Shown: positions 1 through 8,225 of the stretch, piece after piece
How the letters are laid out: every line of letters begins with the position of its first letter
Numbering within the stretch: the stretch's first letter is position 1
DNA from: Streptomyces roseochromogenus subsp. oscitans DS 12.976
Lineage (GTDB): Bacteria > Actinomycetota > Actinomycetes > Streptomycetales > Streptomycetaceae
Assembly (NCBI RefSeq): GCF_000497445.1
Contig: NZ_CM002285.1
Span: 8,966,657 to 9,001,057 of the forward strand
Reading direction: 5' to 3'
Length of the DNA: 34,401 nucleotides
The notes under the pieces: model-generated
What the model was told of the DNA's origin: nothing
What the model saw: the letters and a program-made list of their open reading frames with translations, nothing else
The model's database searches: none
Translations under genes and position numbers: made by a program

Positions 1-7
1 CCACCAC
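1..7 (-). other. Possible start codon of a gene leaving the left edge
   Basis: The minus strand shows a good Shine-Dalgarno (GGAGAGGAG, 25 down to 17), a 9-nt spacer and tandem GTG codons at 7-5 and 4-2. This suggests a minus-strand gene whose body lies outside the window. Only two codons are visible, so no product can be named. Bases 26-174 between this point and the nitroreductase stop look non-coding and would hold its promoter. This is inference from the ribosome-binding site alone. Confidence 0.3.
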
Positions 8-174
8 CGCTTTCGGCTCCTCTCCGTCACCCTTGATGACGGTCGGTCACATGGGAGAACCGTAAGCGCCCGTCGCGCGAGGGGCGCGCGGAAGGCGCCC
101 GTGCACGGTTTCCCCCGGATGGCGACGTTTCGGCGCGGGCGGAGCGGGCGCCGTTCACGGACCGACGGCGAGAC

Positions 175-876
175 CTACGAGGAGGCAGGCTGTCCCGGCC
201 CACCGCTCGCGCTGTCACCGAGGAACGTGACCGTCTCCGCGAGCGGTGCCCGGCCGATGCGGGCGAACGGCGCCGACCGGTCCTCGAAGCCGATCGACAG
301 GCCCGCGAACAGGACCAGTTCCTCCGGTGGGGCCACCACATCCGCGACCGTGCGGTGGTACACCGACCATGCCATCTGCGCACAGCTGTGCAGCCCCTCG
401 GCACGGAGCAGCAGCATCACCGTCTGCAGATACATCCCGAGGTCGGCCCACTGCGCCGCGCCCATGTCGCGGTCGATGTAGCACAGCAGGAGACACGGGG
501 CGCCGAAACACCGCCAGTTCGCGGCGACGGCCGCCCGGCGGGCCTCCATGTCCTCGCGCCGGATCCCGAGCGCCCCGAAACGCCGGGTGGCCGCAGCCGA
601 CCGCCGTTCCCGGTACGGGGACTTCGGCTCCGGCGGATACATCCGGTACTGCCGCTCGTCTCCAGGATCACCGGCCTCGGCGCGCTCGCAGGTGCGCTCC
701 TTCAGCTCGGCGAGCGGGGCGCCGGTGAGCACATAGACGTGCCACGGCTGGAGATTGCCGCCCGAAGGGGAGCGCGTGGCGGCGGCCAGGACGCGCTCCA
801 GCGCCGCACGCGGGACGGATTCGTCCGTGAAGGACCGCACCGCCCGCCGGCTCGCCACTGCCTCGTACACATCCAC
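175..876 (-). CDS. Nitroreductase family protein (FMN-dependent)
   Basis: This 233-residue protein matches the nitroreductase fold: an N-terminal EAVASRRAVRSF segment, then the phosphate-contacting SPSGGNLQPWHVYV motif, a central AANWRCFGAPCLLLCYID strand, and the late WADLGMYLQTVMLLL and SIGFED motifs. Family members use FMN and NAD(P)H to reduce nitroaromatics, quinones or flavin-like substrates in the cytoplasm as homodimers; the substrate here cannot be read from sequence. I chose the GTG at 876 because AGGAGG lies 8 nt upstream (890-885) and the domain begins there. The frame stays open to 1083, but that extension runs into a repeat element and looks non-coding. A pair of 11-bp direct repeats lies just upstream. 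The gene stands alone, downstream of the broken ANTAR gene. Confidence 0.87.
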   Translation of the reverse strand: MDVYEAVASRRAVRSFTDESVPRAALERVLAAATRSPSGGNLQPWHVYVLTGAPLAELKERTCERAEAGDPGDERQYRMYPPEPKSPYRERRSAAATRRFGALGIRREDMEARRAAVAANWRCFGAPCLLLCYIDRDMGAAQWADLGMYLQTVMLLLRAEGLHSCAQMAWSVYHRTVADVVAPPEELVLFAGLSIGFEDRSAPFARIGRAPLAETVTFLGDSASGGPGQPASS

Positions 877-910
877 CCGTACGACCTCCTGGCCGACTCC
901 GTCTTCCGCC

Positions 911-940
911 GTACTGACGGACTTCCGCTGTACTGACGGA
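911..940 (-). promoter_or_regulatory. Direct-repeat pair upstream of the nitroreductase
   Basis: Two perfect 11-bp direct repeats (GTACTGACGGA on the plus strand) occupy 911-921 and 930-940. They are spaced 19 bp, close to two helical turns, and lie about 35 bp upstream of the GTG start at 876. This arrangement suits a protein bound twice on one DNA face, or a recent slippage duplication. No known operator consensus is recognised. Confidence 0.4.
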
Positions 941-1022
941 GGCCGGCCCGCGGATGTGACAGCGGTGTCCTCCCCCTGCCGTGACCTGCCCGTGGGCCGG
1001 GGCGCAGACCCGCTGTCGGCTT

Positions 1023-1241
1023 GGGGCCGGTCCGGCGGACCCTGTGGTGTGCCAGACGCGGGGGCCGGCACGCCTTCCCCCACTGCCTCAAGGGCGTGGC
1101 GGCACCCCCGGCGATGTCGCCGTCGGTCGCTGCCTCCCTCACGCTCGGCTTCGCTCGTGGCGGTTCAGCCTCATCGCCCCCGCTCACCTGCGCTGATGAG
1201 GAGCCGTCGATGTCCTGCGACCTGATGCGCCGGACAGCCCC
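1023..1241. repeat. Degenerate MITE-like inverted-repeat element, copy 1
   Basis: A 219-bp segment has imperfect terminal inverted repeats: left GGCCGGTCCGGCGGACC, right GCGCCGGACAGCCCC. It shares several blocks in the same order with the element at 17693-17948: the GCCGGCACGCC region, CACTGCCTCAAGGGCGTGG, the CGCTCGGCTTCGCTC block and GCGCTGATGAGG near the right end. No transposase is encoded. Worn ends suggest an old copy of a small non-autonomous element or a dispersed Streptomyces intergenic repeat. It fills most of the 381-bp gap at 877-1257, which otherwise holds only the nitroreductase promoter region. Confidence 0.65.
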
Positions 1242-1257
1242 GACGGCGGGCGGACTG

Positions 1258-1624
1258 TCACCGTTCCGTCGTCGGGGGCTCGCCCGTGTCGGTGCTCCGG
1301 CGGTAGCGCGCGAGCGCCTTGCCGAGTTCGGTCCGCTGCGGTTCCGGGAGCGTCCCGCCCTGGGCGTAGTCCAGGATGTGCTCGGCGACGGTCCGCAGTT
1401 TGACGTTGGTGCGCTGGGAGACGTCCCGCAGCGCCCGCCAGGCCTCCTCGGGGGCGATCCGCCCGAGGACGATCACGGCTCCTATGGCCTGGTCGATCAC
1501 CGCGGGAGGACACGGCGCGCCGCAGCTGCTGGTTCTCGTTCACCAGCCGGTCGTGGGCCGAGGCCAGCTCGGTGACCGAGAGCAGGGTCAGCGGCTGGTG
1601 CCGGGAGAGGGCGAAGAAGGCCAT
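1258..1624 (-). pseudogene. ANTAR-domain RNA-binding regulator, frameshifted
   Basis: Two adjacent reading frames together encode one small ANTAR protein. The first runs from ATG 1624 (MAFFALSRHQPLTLLSVTEL, then an AHDRLVNENQQLRRAVSSR coiled-coil-like stretch). The second carries the three-helix ANTAR core (VIDQAIGAVIVLG, EEAWRALRDVSQRTN, LRTVAEHIL) to the stop at 1258. The join is near 1500, where an extra base in TCCCGCGGTGATC breaks the frame; removing one G restores a 121-residue protein. ANTAR domains bind paired hairpins in nascent mRNA and act as antiterminators. This one lacks a GAF or receiver domain. AGAGGT precedes the ATG. It may be a true pseudogene or a sequencing error; the 80-residue second part could start at the GTG at 1500. 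Confidence 0.6.
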
Positions 1625-1806
1625 GGGGGACCTCTGCGGGTGGAGGGCGTCGCTGCGGCGCCCGCACCGGGCGGGCGGCCGCACACGGAGGGGACACCCG
1701 GATTGAACCACCCGGACCCGAGGAATCGAGGTCCCGTCGCGGGGTAGGCGTGGGCAGCGGACCATCGAAGAACCCGGACAGGGACGGATCCACATGCGAG
1801 GTGTGC

Positions 1807-2544
1807 ATGGCAGGAGCGGGGCTCGCGGCACCGTTGTGGGACGTGCACAACGGCCAGGGGGTGCGGCAGCTGGCCGAGCTGGGGCTGGCGCTGCTGCTGT
1901 CCAGCCTGATCGGCTGGGAGCGGGCCGCCCAGCAGAAGAGCGCCGGGCTGCGCACGCACACGCTGGTCGGCATTGCGAGCGCGCTGATGATGGAGGTGTC
2001 CCAGCACGGGTTCACGGCGGTGCTCGGGTTGCAGAACGTCTCCTTCGACCCCTCCCGGGTCGCCGCTCAGATCGTGTCCGGCATCGGTTTCATCGGCGGC
2101 GGTCTGATCTTCGTACGACGGGACGCCGTACGGGGCCTGACGACGGCCGCCACCATCTGGCTGACGGCCGCGGTCGGCATGGCCTGCGGCGGCGGGCTGC
2201 CCATCCTCGCGCTGGCGGTGACCGCCCTCCACTTCCTCGTGGTGCGCGGCTATCCGCTGTTCACGTCCCGGCTGATCCCCGAGACGGCCGCCACCGGCTT
2301 CGAGGCACGGCTGACGTACCGGACCGGGGCGGCCCTGCTCCCGCGCCTGATGGAGACGTGCACCCGGCGCGGCTTCCGGATCGTCCAGGTCAAGGTCGAA
2401 CGGCTGCCCGGCCGCGCGGACGACGCCGCCCGGGTGCTGCTGGGGCTGGAAGGCGCCGAGGACCCAACGGTGCTGGCTTCGGAGCTGTTCCATGAGGAGG
2501 GGGTGCTCGACGTCGAGGTGAGTGCCGCGGCGGACGACGAATAG
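1807..2544 (+). CDS. MgtC/SapB family membrane protein
   Basis: This 245-residue protein has the MgtC/SapB layout: an N-terminal block of four or five membrane segments (AELGLALLLSSLIGWERAAQQKSAGLRTHTLVG, then IVSGIGFIGGGLIF, then GLTTAATIWLTAAVGMACGGG) and a soluble C-terminal ACT-like domain from about residue 160. The GWER...GLRTH and GFIGGGLI motifs are the family's core. MgtC modulates F1Fo ATPase and phosphate uptake in pathogens; in soil actinomycetes the role is unknown, though magnesium or acid-stress adaptation is the usual guess. I prefer the ATG at 1807, preceded closely by a GAGGTG sequence. An upstream GTG at 1750 would add 19 residues that look unlike the family. It is divergent from the ANTAR gene and 79 bp upstream of hypX. 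Confidence 0.83.
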   Translation: MAGAGLAAPLWDVHNGQGVRQLAELGLALLLSSLIGWERAAQQKSAGLRTHTLVGIASALMMEVSQHGFTAVLGLQNVSFDPSRVAAQIVSGIGFIGGGLIFVRRDAVRGLTTAATIWLTAAVGMACGGGLPILALAVTALHFLVVRGYPLFTSRLIPETAATGFEARLTYRTGAALLPRLMETCTRRGFRIVQVKVERLPGRADDAARVLLGLEGAEDPTVLASELFHEEGVLDVEVSAAADDE

Positions 2545-2623
2545 CGGAGACGGACGAGGGAGACGGACGATTCGGCGCGGCGGTGCTTCACGCCGCCCCG
2601 GCCAGGCGCCACGATGCCGTGTC

Positions 2624-4333
2624 ATGGACATTTTGCTCGTCGCCAGTGCGTTCAACAGCCTCTCCCAGCGCGTGTACGCCGAACTGTCGGACCTCGGTCA
2701 CCGCGTGGACGTCGTCCTCGCCTCACAGGGCGACGACCAGGTCCGGGCCGCCGTACACGAACTGCGGCCGGAACTGGTCATCGCGCCCATGCTGAAGACC
2801 GCCCTGCCCGAGGATGTGTGGCGCGAACACACCTGTCTGATCGTGCATCCGGGGCCGCCCGGAGACCGCGGCCCGTCCTCGCTGGACTGGGCCGTGGCCG
2901 AGCGGGCACCCCGGTGGGGCGTGACGGTCCTGCAGGCGGAGGCGGCGATGGACGCGGGCGCGATCTGGGCGGCGGAGCCGTTCACCGTGACGCCCGTCGG
3001 CAAGAGCGACCTGTACCGCAACGAGGTCTCCGACGCCGCCGTCACCGCCGTCCGCACCGCCGTACGGCGCTATGCCGAAGGCTCCTACAAGCCCCGGCTG
3101 CAGACCGACGAGTCGATCGACGTGGTCTGGCGCGACGCCTTCCGGCAGGAGCGCCGGCGTATCGACTGGGCGCGGGACGACACCGAAACGGTCCTGCGTA
3201 AACTCCGCGGCGCCGATTCGCAGCCCGGCGTCCGCGACGAAATCCTCGGCCGGGAGGTGTTCCTGCACGGCGGTCACCCCGAGGACCGGCTGCGCGGCCA
3301 CCCCGGCGAACTTCTCGCCCGGCGGGCGGGTGCGGTCTGCCGGGCCACCCGCGACGGCGCGGTCTGGATCCCGCAACTGCGCCCCCGCAAGAACTCCGGC
3401 GACCCCGCGCCCTTCCGCCGCCCGGCCGCCTCCGTGCTCGCCGCCTGGGAGCCCTCCCTCGAACTCCCCGAAGCGCCCGTCCCACTGAACCTGCCCTCCG
3501 ACCGGCGCACCTGGACCGACATCCGCTACCGGCAGCGCGGTGACGTCGGTTTCCTCGGCTTCTCCTTCCCGGGCGGCGCGATGAGCACCGACCAGTGCCG
3601 ACGGCTGCTCGCCGCCTACCGGCACGCGCTCTCGCACCCCACCCGGGTCCTCGTGCTCGGCGGGGACCGCGACTTCTTCTCCAACGGCATCCATCTGAAC
3701 GTCATCGAGGCGGCCCCCGACCCGGCCGAGGAGTCGTGGGTCAACCTCAACGCCATGGACGATCTGGTCGAGGCGGTCCTGCGCACCACCGACCGGCTGG
3801 TCGTGGCCGCACTCGCCGGCAACGCGGCGGCCGGCGGCGCCATGCTCGCCCTCGCCGCCGACGAGGTGTGGTGCCGCACCGGCGTCGTCCTCAACCCGCA
3901 CTACCGGCGAATGGGCCTGTACGGCTCGGAGTTCTGGACGTACACCCTGCCCCGCCGCGTCGGACCGGAGCAGGCCCACCGGCTGACCACCGAGGCCCTG
4001 CCCGTCAGCGCCGCGTCCGCCGAACGGCTGGGTCTCGTGGACCGGCTCGTACCGGCCGCGCCCGGCGACTTCCCGGCCGAGACCCAGCGGCTGGCGGCCG
4101 AACTCGCCTCCTCCCCCTTCCTGGACGCGCGGATCGCCGCCAAGTCCGCAGCCCGCGCCGCGGCCGAGGGCGAACGCCCGCTCGCCGCGTACCGCGAGGC
4201 CGAACTGGCCCGTATGCGCACCCTCTTCTTCGACCCGGAGGCTCCTTACCACGCCCTGCGCTCCGCCTTCGTCCGCAAGGCCCCGTCCGCCTCACCCCGC
4301 CCCCTGACCCCGCCCCCAGGAGACCTCCGTTGA
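2624..4333 (+). CDS. hypX: HypX, CO-forming hydrogenase maturation factor
   Basis: This 569-residue fusion joins a formyl-THF hydrolase/transferase-like N-terminus to an enoyl-CoA hydratase-like C-terminus. Residues 75-90 (HPGPPGDRGPSSLDWA) are the conserved folate-pocket segment. The crotonase half has AALAGNAAAGGAMLALAADEV and the NPHYRRMGLYGSEFWTY block, with Tyr427 and Glu436 near the expected CoA-site acids. In Ralstonia and Aquifex, HypX moves a formyl group from N10-formyl-THF to CoA and decarbonylates it, giving the active-site CO ligand under aerobic conditions. The gene opens the plus-strand hyp operon, and its stop overlaps the protease start. The ATG at 2624 is chosen from the MDILLVASAFNS family start; the ribosome-binding site is weak. 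Its presence signals hydrogenase maturation in air. Confidence 0.93.
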   Translation: MDILLVASAFNSLSQRVYAELSDLGHRVDVVLASQGDDQVRAAVHELRPELVIAPMLKTALPEDVWREHTCLIVHPGPPGDRGPSSLDWAVAERAPRWGVTVLQAEAAMDAGAIWAAEPFTVTPVGKSDLYRNEVSDAAVTAVRTAVRRYAEGSYKPRLQTDESIDVVWRDAFRQERRRIDWARDDTETVLRKLRGADSQPGVRDEILGREVFLHGGHPEDRLRGHPGELLARRAGAVCRATRDGAVWIPQLRPRKNSGDPAPFRRPAASVLAAWEPSLELPEAPVPLNLPSDRRTWTDIRYRQRGDVGFLGFSFPGGAMSTDQCRRLLAAYRHALSHPTRVLVLGGDRDFFSNGIHLNVIEAAPDPAEESWVNLNAMDDLVEAVLRTTDRLVVAALAGNAAAGGAMLALAADEVWCRTGVVLNPHYRRMGLYGSEFWTYTLPRRVGPEQAHRLTTEALPVSAASAERLGLVDRLVPAAPGDFPAETQRLAAELASSPFLDARIAAKSAARAAAEGERPLAAYREAELARMRTLFFDPEAPYHALRSAFVRKAPSASPRPLTPPPGDLR

Positions 4334-4896
4334 CGCCGCGTCTGCTGGTGGCCGGCGTCGGCAACATCTTCCTCGCCGACGACGCCTTCGGCCCCGAAGT
4401 GATCCGCGCCCTCGACCAGCGCCCGCTGCCGGCCGAGGTATGGGTGCACGACTACGGCATCCGGGGCATGGACCTCGCCTACGACCTGCTCGACGGATAC
4501 GACACCGCCGTCCTGGTCGACACCGCGCGCCGCGGCCACCACCCCGGCACCCTCTCCCTGATCGAGGCCGAACCGCCCGACGGCACCGTCGTGCCCGAGG
4601 CCCACGGCATGGACCCGGCGAAGGTACTGGCCCTGGCCACCCACCTCGGCGATGAGCCGCTGCCCCGCGTTCTCGTCCTGGCCTGCGAGCCCGAGGTGCT
4701 GCCCGCCGGCGACGCGGACCTCCTGCCGGGGCTCAGCGCACCGGTCCGGGCAGCCGTCGGCCGGGCCGCGGACGCCCTGCACACGCTGATCCCGGCCCTG
4801 CTCTCCGATTCCGCCGCGCCCGCACCCCCGTTGGGCCACCCGATGGAATCCGCGCCCGCGCATCCGGCTGCGCTGCCCGGCACGACGGCCCGCTGA
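4330..4896 (+). CDS. Hydrogenase maturation protease (HycI/HupD/HoxW family)
   Basis: This 188-residue protein has the HybD-type fold and nickel-sensing ligands: GVGNIFLADDAFG with Asp18, VLVDTARRG with Asp64, and PEAHGMDP with His92, matching Glu16, Asp62 and His93 of HybD (Asp for Glu is a common swap). The family checks for Ni in the large subunit and then removes its C-terminal peptide, here presumably that of HhyL. Translation starts at a TTG at 4330 that overlaps the hypX stop (TTGA); AGGAGA sits 6 nt upstream. The last 30 or so residues are a Pro/Ala-rich tail without counterpart in the enzyme core. An inverted-repeat element separates it from hypB. Confidence 0.92.
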   Translation: MTPRLLVAGVGNIFLADDAFGPEVIRALDQRPLPAEVWVHDYGIRGMDLAYDLLDGYDTAVLVDTARRGHHPGTLSLIEAEPPDGTVVPEAHGMDPAKVLALATHLGDEPLPRVLVLACEPEVLPAGDADLLPGLSAPVRAAVGRAADALHTLIPALLSDSAAPAPPLGHPMESAPAHPAALPGTTAR

Positions 4897-4924
4897 GCGG
4901 ATGATCGGTGAGGCCCGGGCCTTA

Positions 4925-5114
4925 GGCCCTGTCGTCACATTCCCGCCTGCCCCGCGACGCCTGGTACGCACCCCCCACTGCGTGGGGACCCCCAGCCGCG
5001 TTGCCGAATCGCCCACGTGGCTCCGTCACCAGGGCGCTCCGGCGCCTTGCGATCGCACGGACCAGACGCCGCGGTGCCCGCCCTCCGGGCGGACGGGAAT
5101 GTGACGACAGGGCC
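4925..5114. repeat. MITE-like element with perfect 21-bp terminal inverted repeats
   Basis: A 190-bp segment is bounded by perfect 21-bp inverted repeats (left 4925-4945, beginning GGCCCTGTCGTCACATTC; right 5094-5114). It has no transposase and fills the 264-bp gap between the protease gene and hypB. Its centre (CCCCCCACTGCGTGGGGACCCCCAG, split by a short hairpin) resembles the middle of the element at 17693-17948, although the ends differ. No clean target duplication is seen; TTA precedes the left end and CGG follows the right. Perfect ends suggest recent insertion or continuing mobilisation by a transposase elsewhere. It may affect expression of the downstream hyp genes. Confidence 0.75.
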
Positions 5115-5160
5115 CGGGCAGCGCCCCGGGCCCCACCCCCGCATCCGAGGAGCAGCGCCC

Positions 5161-5883
5161 ATGTGCCGGTCCGACGTCAAGCAGGCCGTCCTGGCCAAGA
5201 ACGACGACCTGGCCGCGGAGCTGCGCGGCGACCTCGCCCGGCAGGGCGTGACCGTCGTCAACCTGCTGTCCAGCCCCGGCAGCGGCAAGACCGAACTCCT
5301 CGGCCGGGTCCTGGCCCGCGCCGTGGAACAGGGCATCCCCGTGGCCGCCCTGACCGCCGACCTGGCCACCGAGAACGACGCCGTACGGCTGGCCCGTTCC
5401 GGCGCCCCCGTCCAGCAGCTGCTCACCGACGGACTGTGCCACCTGGAGGCCCGTCAGGTCCGGGCCCGGCTGACCGGCTGGCTGCCGGCGGACACCTCGG
5501 TGCTCTTCGTGGAGAACGTCGGCAATCTCGTCTGCCCGGCCGCGTACGACCTCGGCGAGACTCTGAGGGTCGTGCTCATGGCGGTCACCGAGGGCGAGGA
5601 CAAACCGCTGAAGTACCCGACCGCGTTCGGTTCCGCCCATCTGATCGTGATCACCAAGACCGACCTCGCCGAACCGGCCGGCTTCGACGAGGCCGCCTTC
5701 CGGACCAATGTGCACCGGGTCAATCCGGGCGTGCGGATCGTACGGTCCTGTGCCCGCACCGGCTCCGGAGCCGGCACCCTCCTGGACCGTGCCCTGGCCG
5801 CCCGGGACGGCACCCTCCACCGGCCGCCCCTCGCGCCGCATCCGCACGGCCACCACCACACCGCCGACGCTCCCGCCGTATGA
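5161..5883 (+). CDS. hypB: HypB, hydrogenase nickel-incorporation GTPase
   Basis: This 240-residue SIMIBI-class GTPase delivers nickel with HypA to the hydrogenase large subunit. The Walker A motif SSPGSGKT is at residues 37-44, the metal-site GLCHLEA gives Cys93 and His94, ENVGNLVCPAAYDLG gives Cys125, and ITKTDLAE is the guanine-specificity motif. The usual N-terminal CxxCGC site and His-rich nickel store are missing. Instead the C-terminus ends in a short His-rich tail (HPHGHHHTADAPAV), which is an unusual position. The ATG at 5161 follows an AGGAG 8 nt upstream. The stop overlaps the hypF start (ATGA). Confidence 0.95.
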   Translation: MCRSDVKQAVLAKNDDLAAELRGDLARQGVTVVNLLSSPGSGKTELLGRVLARAVEQGIPVAALTADLATENDAVRLARSGAPVQQLLTDGLCHLEARQVRARLTGWLPADTSVLFVENVGNLVCPAAYDLGETLRVVLMAVTEGEDKPLKYPTAFGSAHLIVITKTDLAEPAGFDEAAFRTNVHRVNPGVRIVRSCARTGSGAGTLLDRALAARDGTLHRPPLAPHPHGHHHTADAPAV

Positions 5884-8222
5884 CCGCGCCCGCCACCGGC
5901 CTCGTGCGCCGAAGGCTCACCGTGCGGGGAACCGTGCAGGGTGTGGGCTTCCGGCCGTACGTGCACCGGCTCGCCGCAGGCCTCGGCCTGTCCGGGTTCG
6001 TCGGCAACACCGGCGACGGCGTGCTCGTCGAGGTCGAGGGCCCGGCGGACGAGGTCGACCGGTTCTGCGCCACGCTGGCCGAACAGCCGCCGCCGCTGGC
6101 CACCGTGAGCGGCATCGCCGGTGAGGAGGTGCCCGTCACCGGCGACACCGGACCCTTCGCGATCTGCTCCACCGAGCGGGCCGGGGGCCGCACCCAGCTT
6201 CCGCCGGACACCGCGACCTGTGCCGAGTGCCTGCGCGAACTGGCCGATCGAGCCGACCGCCGGCACCGGCACCCGTTCGTCACCTGCACCCACTGCGGCC
6301 CGCGCTTCACCATCGCCACCCGGATGCCGTACGACCGCGCGGCCACCACCATGGCCGACTTCCCGATGTGTCCGGCCTGTGCCCGGGAGTACGGCGCCCC
6401 CGTCGACCGACGCTTCCACGCCCAGCCCGTCGCCTGCCCCGGGTGCGGGCCGCGGCTCACCCTGATCCCGGCCCTGAGCGGCCTCCGCGCGACAAGGGAC
6501 GCGAACGCCCTCGCCACGGCGCGGGCGCTGCTGGCCGCCGGCCGGATCGTCGCCGTCAAGGGACTCGGCGGCTACCACCTGGCCTGCGACGCCACCGACG
6601 ACCGGGCCGTGGCCACCCTGCGCCGCCGCAAGGAACGCGGCGGCAAGGCCTTCGCGGTGATGTGCGCGGACCTCGCCACCGCGGAGCGTCTCGCGGTGCT
6701 CTCCGCAGCCGAGCGGGCCGCGCTGACCAGTGCCCGCCGCCCCGTCGTCCTGCTCCGCGGACGCACCCCGGCGGACGGCCCCCGCCTCGCCGGCCAGGTC
6801 TGCCCGGGCAGCCCGCACGTGGGCCTGATGCTTCCCTACACCCCGGTCCACACCCTGCTGTTCGGGCTGCCCGGCGATCCGCCCGGCCCGCGCGCGCTGG
6901 TGATGACGAGCGGCAACCGCTCCGGCGAGCCCATCGTCACCGACGACGCCGAGGCGCTGACCCGGCTCGCCGGACTGGCCGACGCCTGGCTCACCCACGA
7001 CCGGCCCATCGCCTCGCCGTGCGACGACTCCCTGCTGCGGGTACGCCCGGACGGCACCGAACAGGTCCTCAGACGCTCCCGCGGCTATGTCCCCCGCCCG
7101 CTGCGCCTCCCGGTCCCGGTCCGTCCCACCCTCGCGGTCGGCGGCGACCTGAAGAACGTCCCGTGCCTCGGCGAGGGCGACCTCGCCTGGTTCGGGCCGC
7201 ACATCGGTGACATGGGCGCGCTGGCCACCCTGCGGGCCGCCGAGCGCGCCGAACGGCACCTGAGCCGTCTGACAGGAGTCGCCCCGGCCCTCGTCGCCGC
7301 CGACCGGCACCCGGGCTACCACTCGACGCGCTGGGCCCGGCGCCGCGCCTCGAAGATGCCCTTGCGGCTGGTCCAGCACCACCACGCCCACATCGCCTCC
7401 GCGATGGCCGAGCACGGCCTGGACGGCAGCACCCCGGTGATCGGCGTCGCCTTCGACGGCACCGGATACGGCGACGACGCCACCGTGTGGGGCGGTGAGA
7501 TCCTGCTCGCCGACTACACCGGCTACCGGCGCTTCGCCCACCTCACCCCCGCCCCGCTGCCCGGCGGAGACGCCGGAGTGGCCAACCCCTGCCGGCTGGC
7601 GCTGGCCCGGCTGTGGGCGGCCGGTGTGCCCTGGGAACCGGATCTGCCGAGCGTCCAAGCCTGCACGGACAGCGAACGCGCCGTACTGCGACGGCAGTTG
7701 GAGCGACAGGTGGCATGTGTGCCGACGTCCAGCATGGGCCGCCTGTTCGACGCGGTGTCGTCCCTGGCCGGTGTGTGTCACCGGGCGGGATACGAGGCGC
7801 AGGCGGCGCTGGAACTTCAGGCGGCGGCGCTGGAGGCCAGGGACGTGGACAGCGTGTCGTACCCCTTCGGCCTCAGCGGTGCGGATGTCCTCGCCTGCGA
7901 CCCCGCACCGATGCTGAGGGCCCTGCTCAAGGACCAGCGGCGCGGCGTCCCCGCTCCGGTCCTGGCGGCCCGCTTCCACCGAGGCGTCGCCGGAGCGGTC
8001 GCCGAGATCTGCCGGCGCGCCCGCGCGGGGACCGGTCTGACCACCGTCGCCCTCACCGGAGGCGTCTTCGCCAACGCCCTGCTGGAGGAGGAGACCGCCT
8101 CGCTGCTCGCCGGGGCGGGGTTCGCGGTCATCCAGCACTGTGAAGTCCCCCCGAACGACGGAGGGCTGGCGCTCGGTCAGCTCATGGTCGCGGGAACGGC
8201 AAACCACCACGAGACGGAGTGA
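5880..8222 (+). CDS. hypF: HypF, carbamoyltransferase for cyanide-ligand synthesis
   Basis: This 780-residue protein shows the full HypF order: an acylphosphatase domain (RGTVQGVGFRPYVHRL, residues 16-31), a double zinc finger built from four CxxC pairs (CAEC, CTHC, CPAC, CPGC) between about residues 115 and 200, a YrdC-like domain (VAVKGLGGYHLACDAT, then RRKERGGKAFAVM), and a Kae1-like carbamoyltransferase domain with the metal-binding HHHAHIASAMAEHG. HypF turns carbamoyl phosphate and ATP into carbamoyl-AMP and passes the carbamoyl group to the C-terminal Cys of HypE. It begins at the ATG at 5880, overlapping the hypB stop, so the two are probably translationally coupled. Only 3 nt separate it from hypC. 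Length is normal for the family. Confidence 0.96.
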   Translation: MTAPATGLVRRRLTVRGTVQGVGFRPYVHRLAAGLGLSGFVGNTGDGVLVEVEGPADEVDRFCATLAEQPPPLATVSGIAGEEVPVTGDTGPFAICSTERAGGRTQLPPDTATCAECLRELADRADRRHRHPFVTCTHCGPRFTIATRMPYDRAATTMADFPMCPACAREYGAPVDRRFHAQPVACPGCGPRLTLIPALSGLRATRDANALATARALLAAGRIVAVKGLGGYHLACDATDDRAVATLRRRKERGGKAFAVMCADLATAERLAVLSAAERAALTSARRPVVLLRGRTPADGPRLAGQVCPGSPHVGLMLPYTPVHTLLFGLPGDPPGPRALVMTSGNRSGEPIVTDDAEALTRLAGLADAWLTHDRPIASPCDDSLLRVRPDGTEQVLRRSRGYVPRPLRLPVPVRPTLAVGGDLKNVPCLGEGDLAWFGPHIGDMGALATLRAAERAERHLSRLTGVAPALVAADRHPGYHSTRWARRRASKMPLRLVQHHHAHIASAMAEHGLDGSTPVIGVAFDGTGYGDDATVWGGEILLADYTGYRRFAHLTPAPLPGGDAGVANPCRLALARLWAAGVPWEPDLPSVQACTDSERAVLRRQLERQVACVPTSSMGRLFDAVSSLAGVCHRAGYEAQAALELQAAALEARDVDSVSYPFGLSGADVLACDPAPMLRALLKDQRRGVPAPVLAARFHRGVAGAVAEICRRARAGTGLTTVALTGGVFANALLEEETASLLAGAGFAVIQHCEVPPNDGGLALGQLMVAGTANHHETE

Positions 8223-8225
8223 CCC

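Noticed and set aside
877..1083. N-terminal extension of the nitroreductase
   Set aside because: The open frame reaches into the repeat element and reads as Pro/Gly/Arg-rich sequence; AGGAGG 8 nt before the GTG at 876 fixes the start.
1588..2655. Long minus-strand frame opposite mgtC
   Set aside because: It is antisense to a clear MgtC protein and reads as Arg/Gly/Pro-rich sequence with no family resemblance.
2723..4252. Long minus-strand frame opposite hypX
   Set aside because: It mirrors the codon bias of hypX and has no motif; hypX itself is unmistakable.
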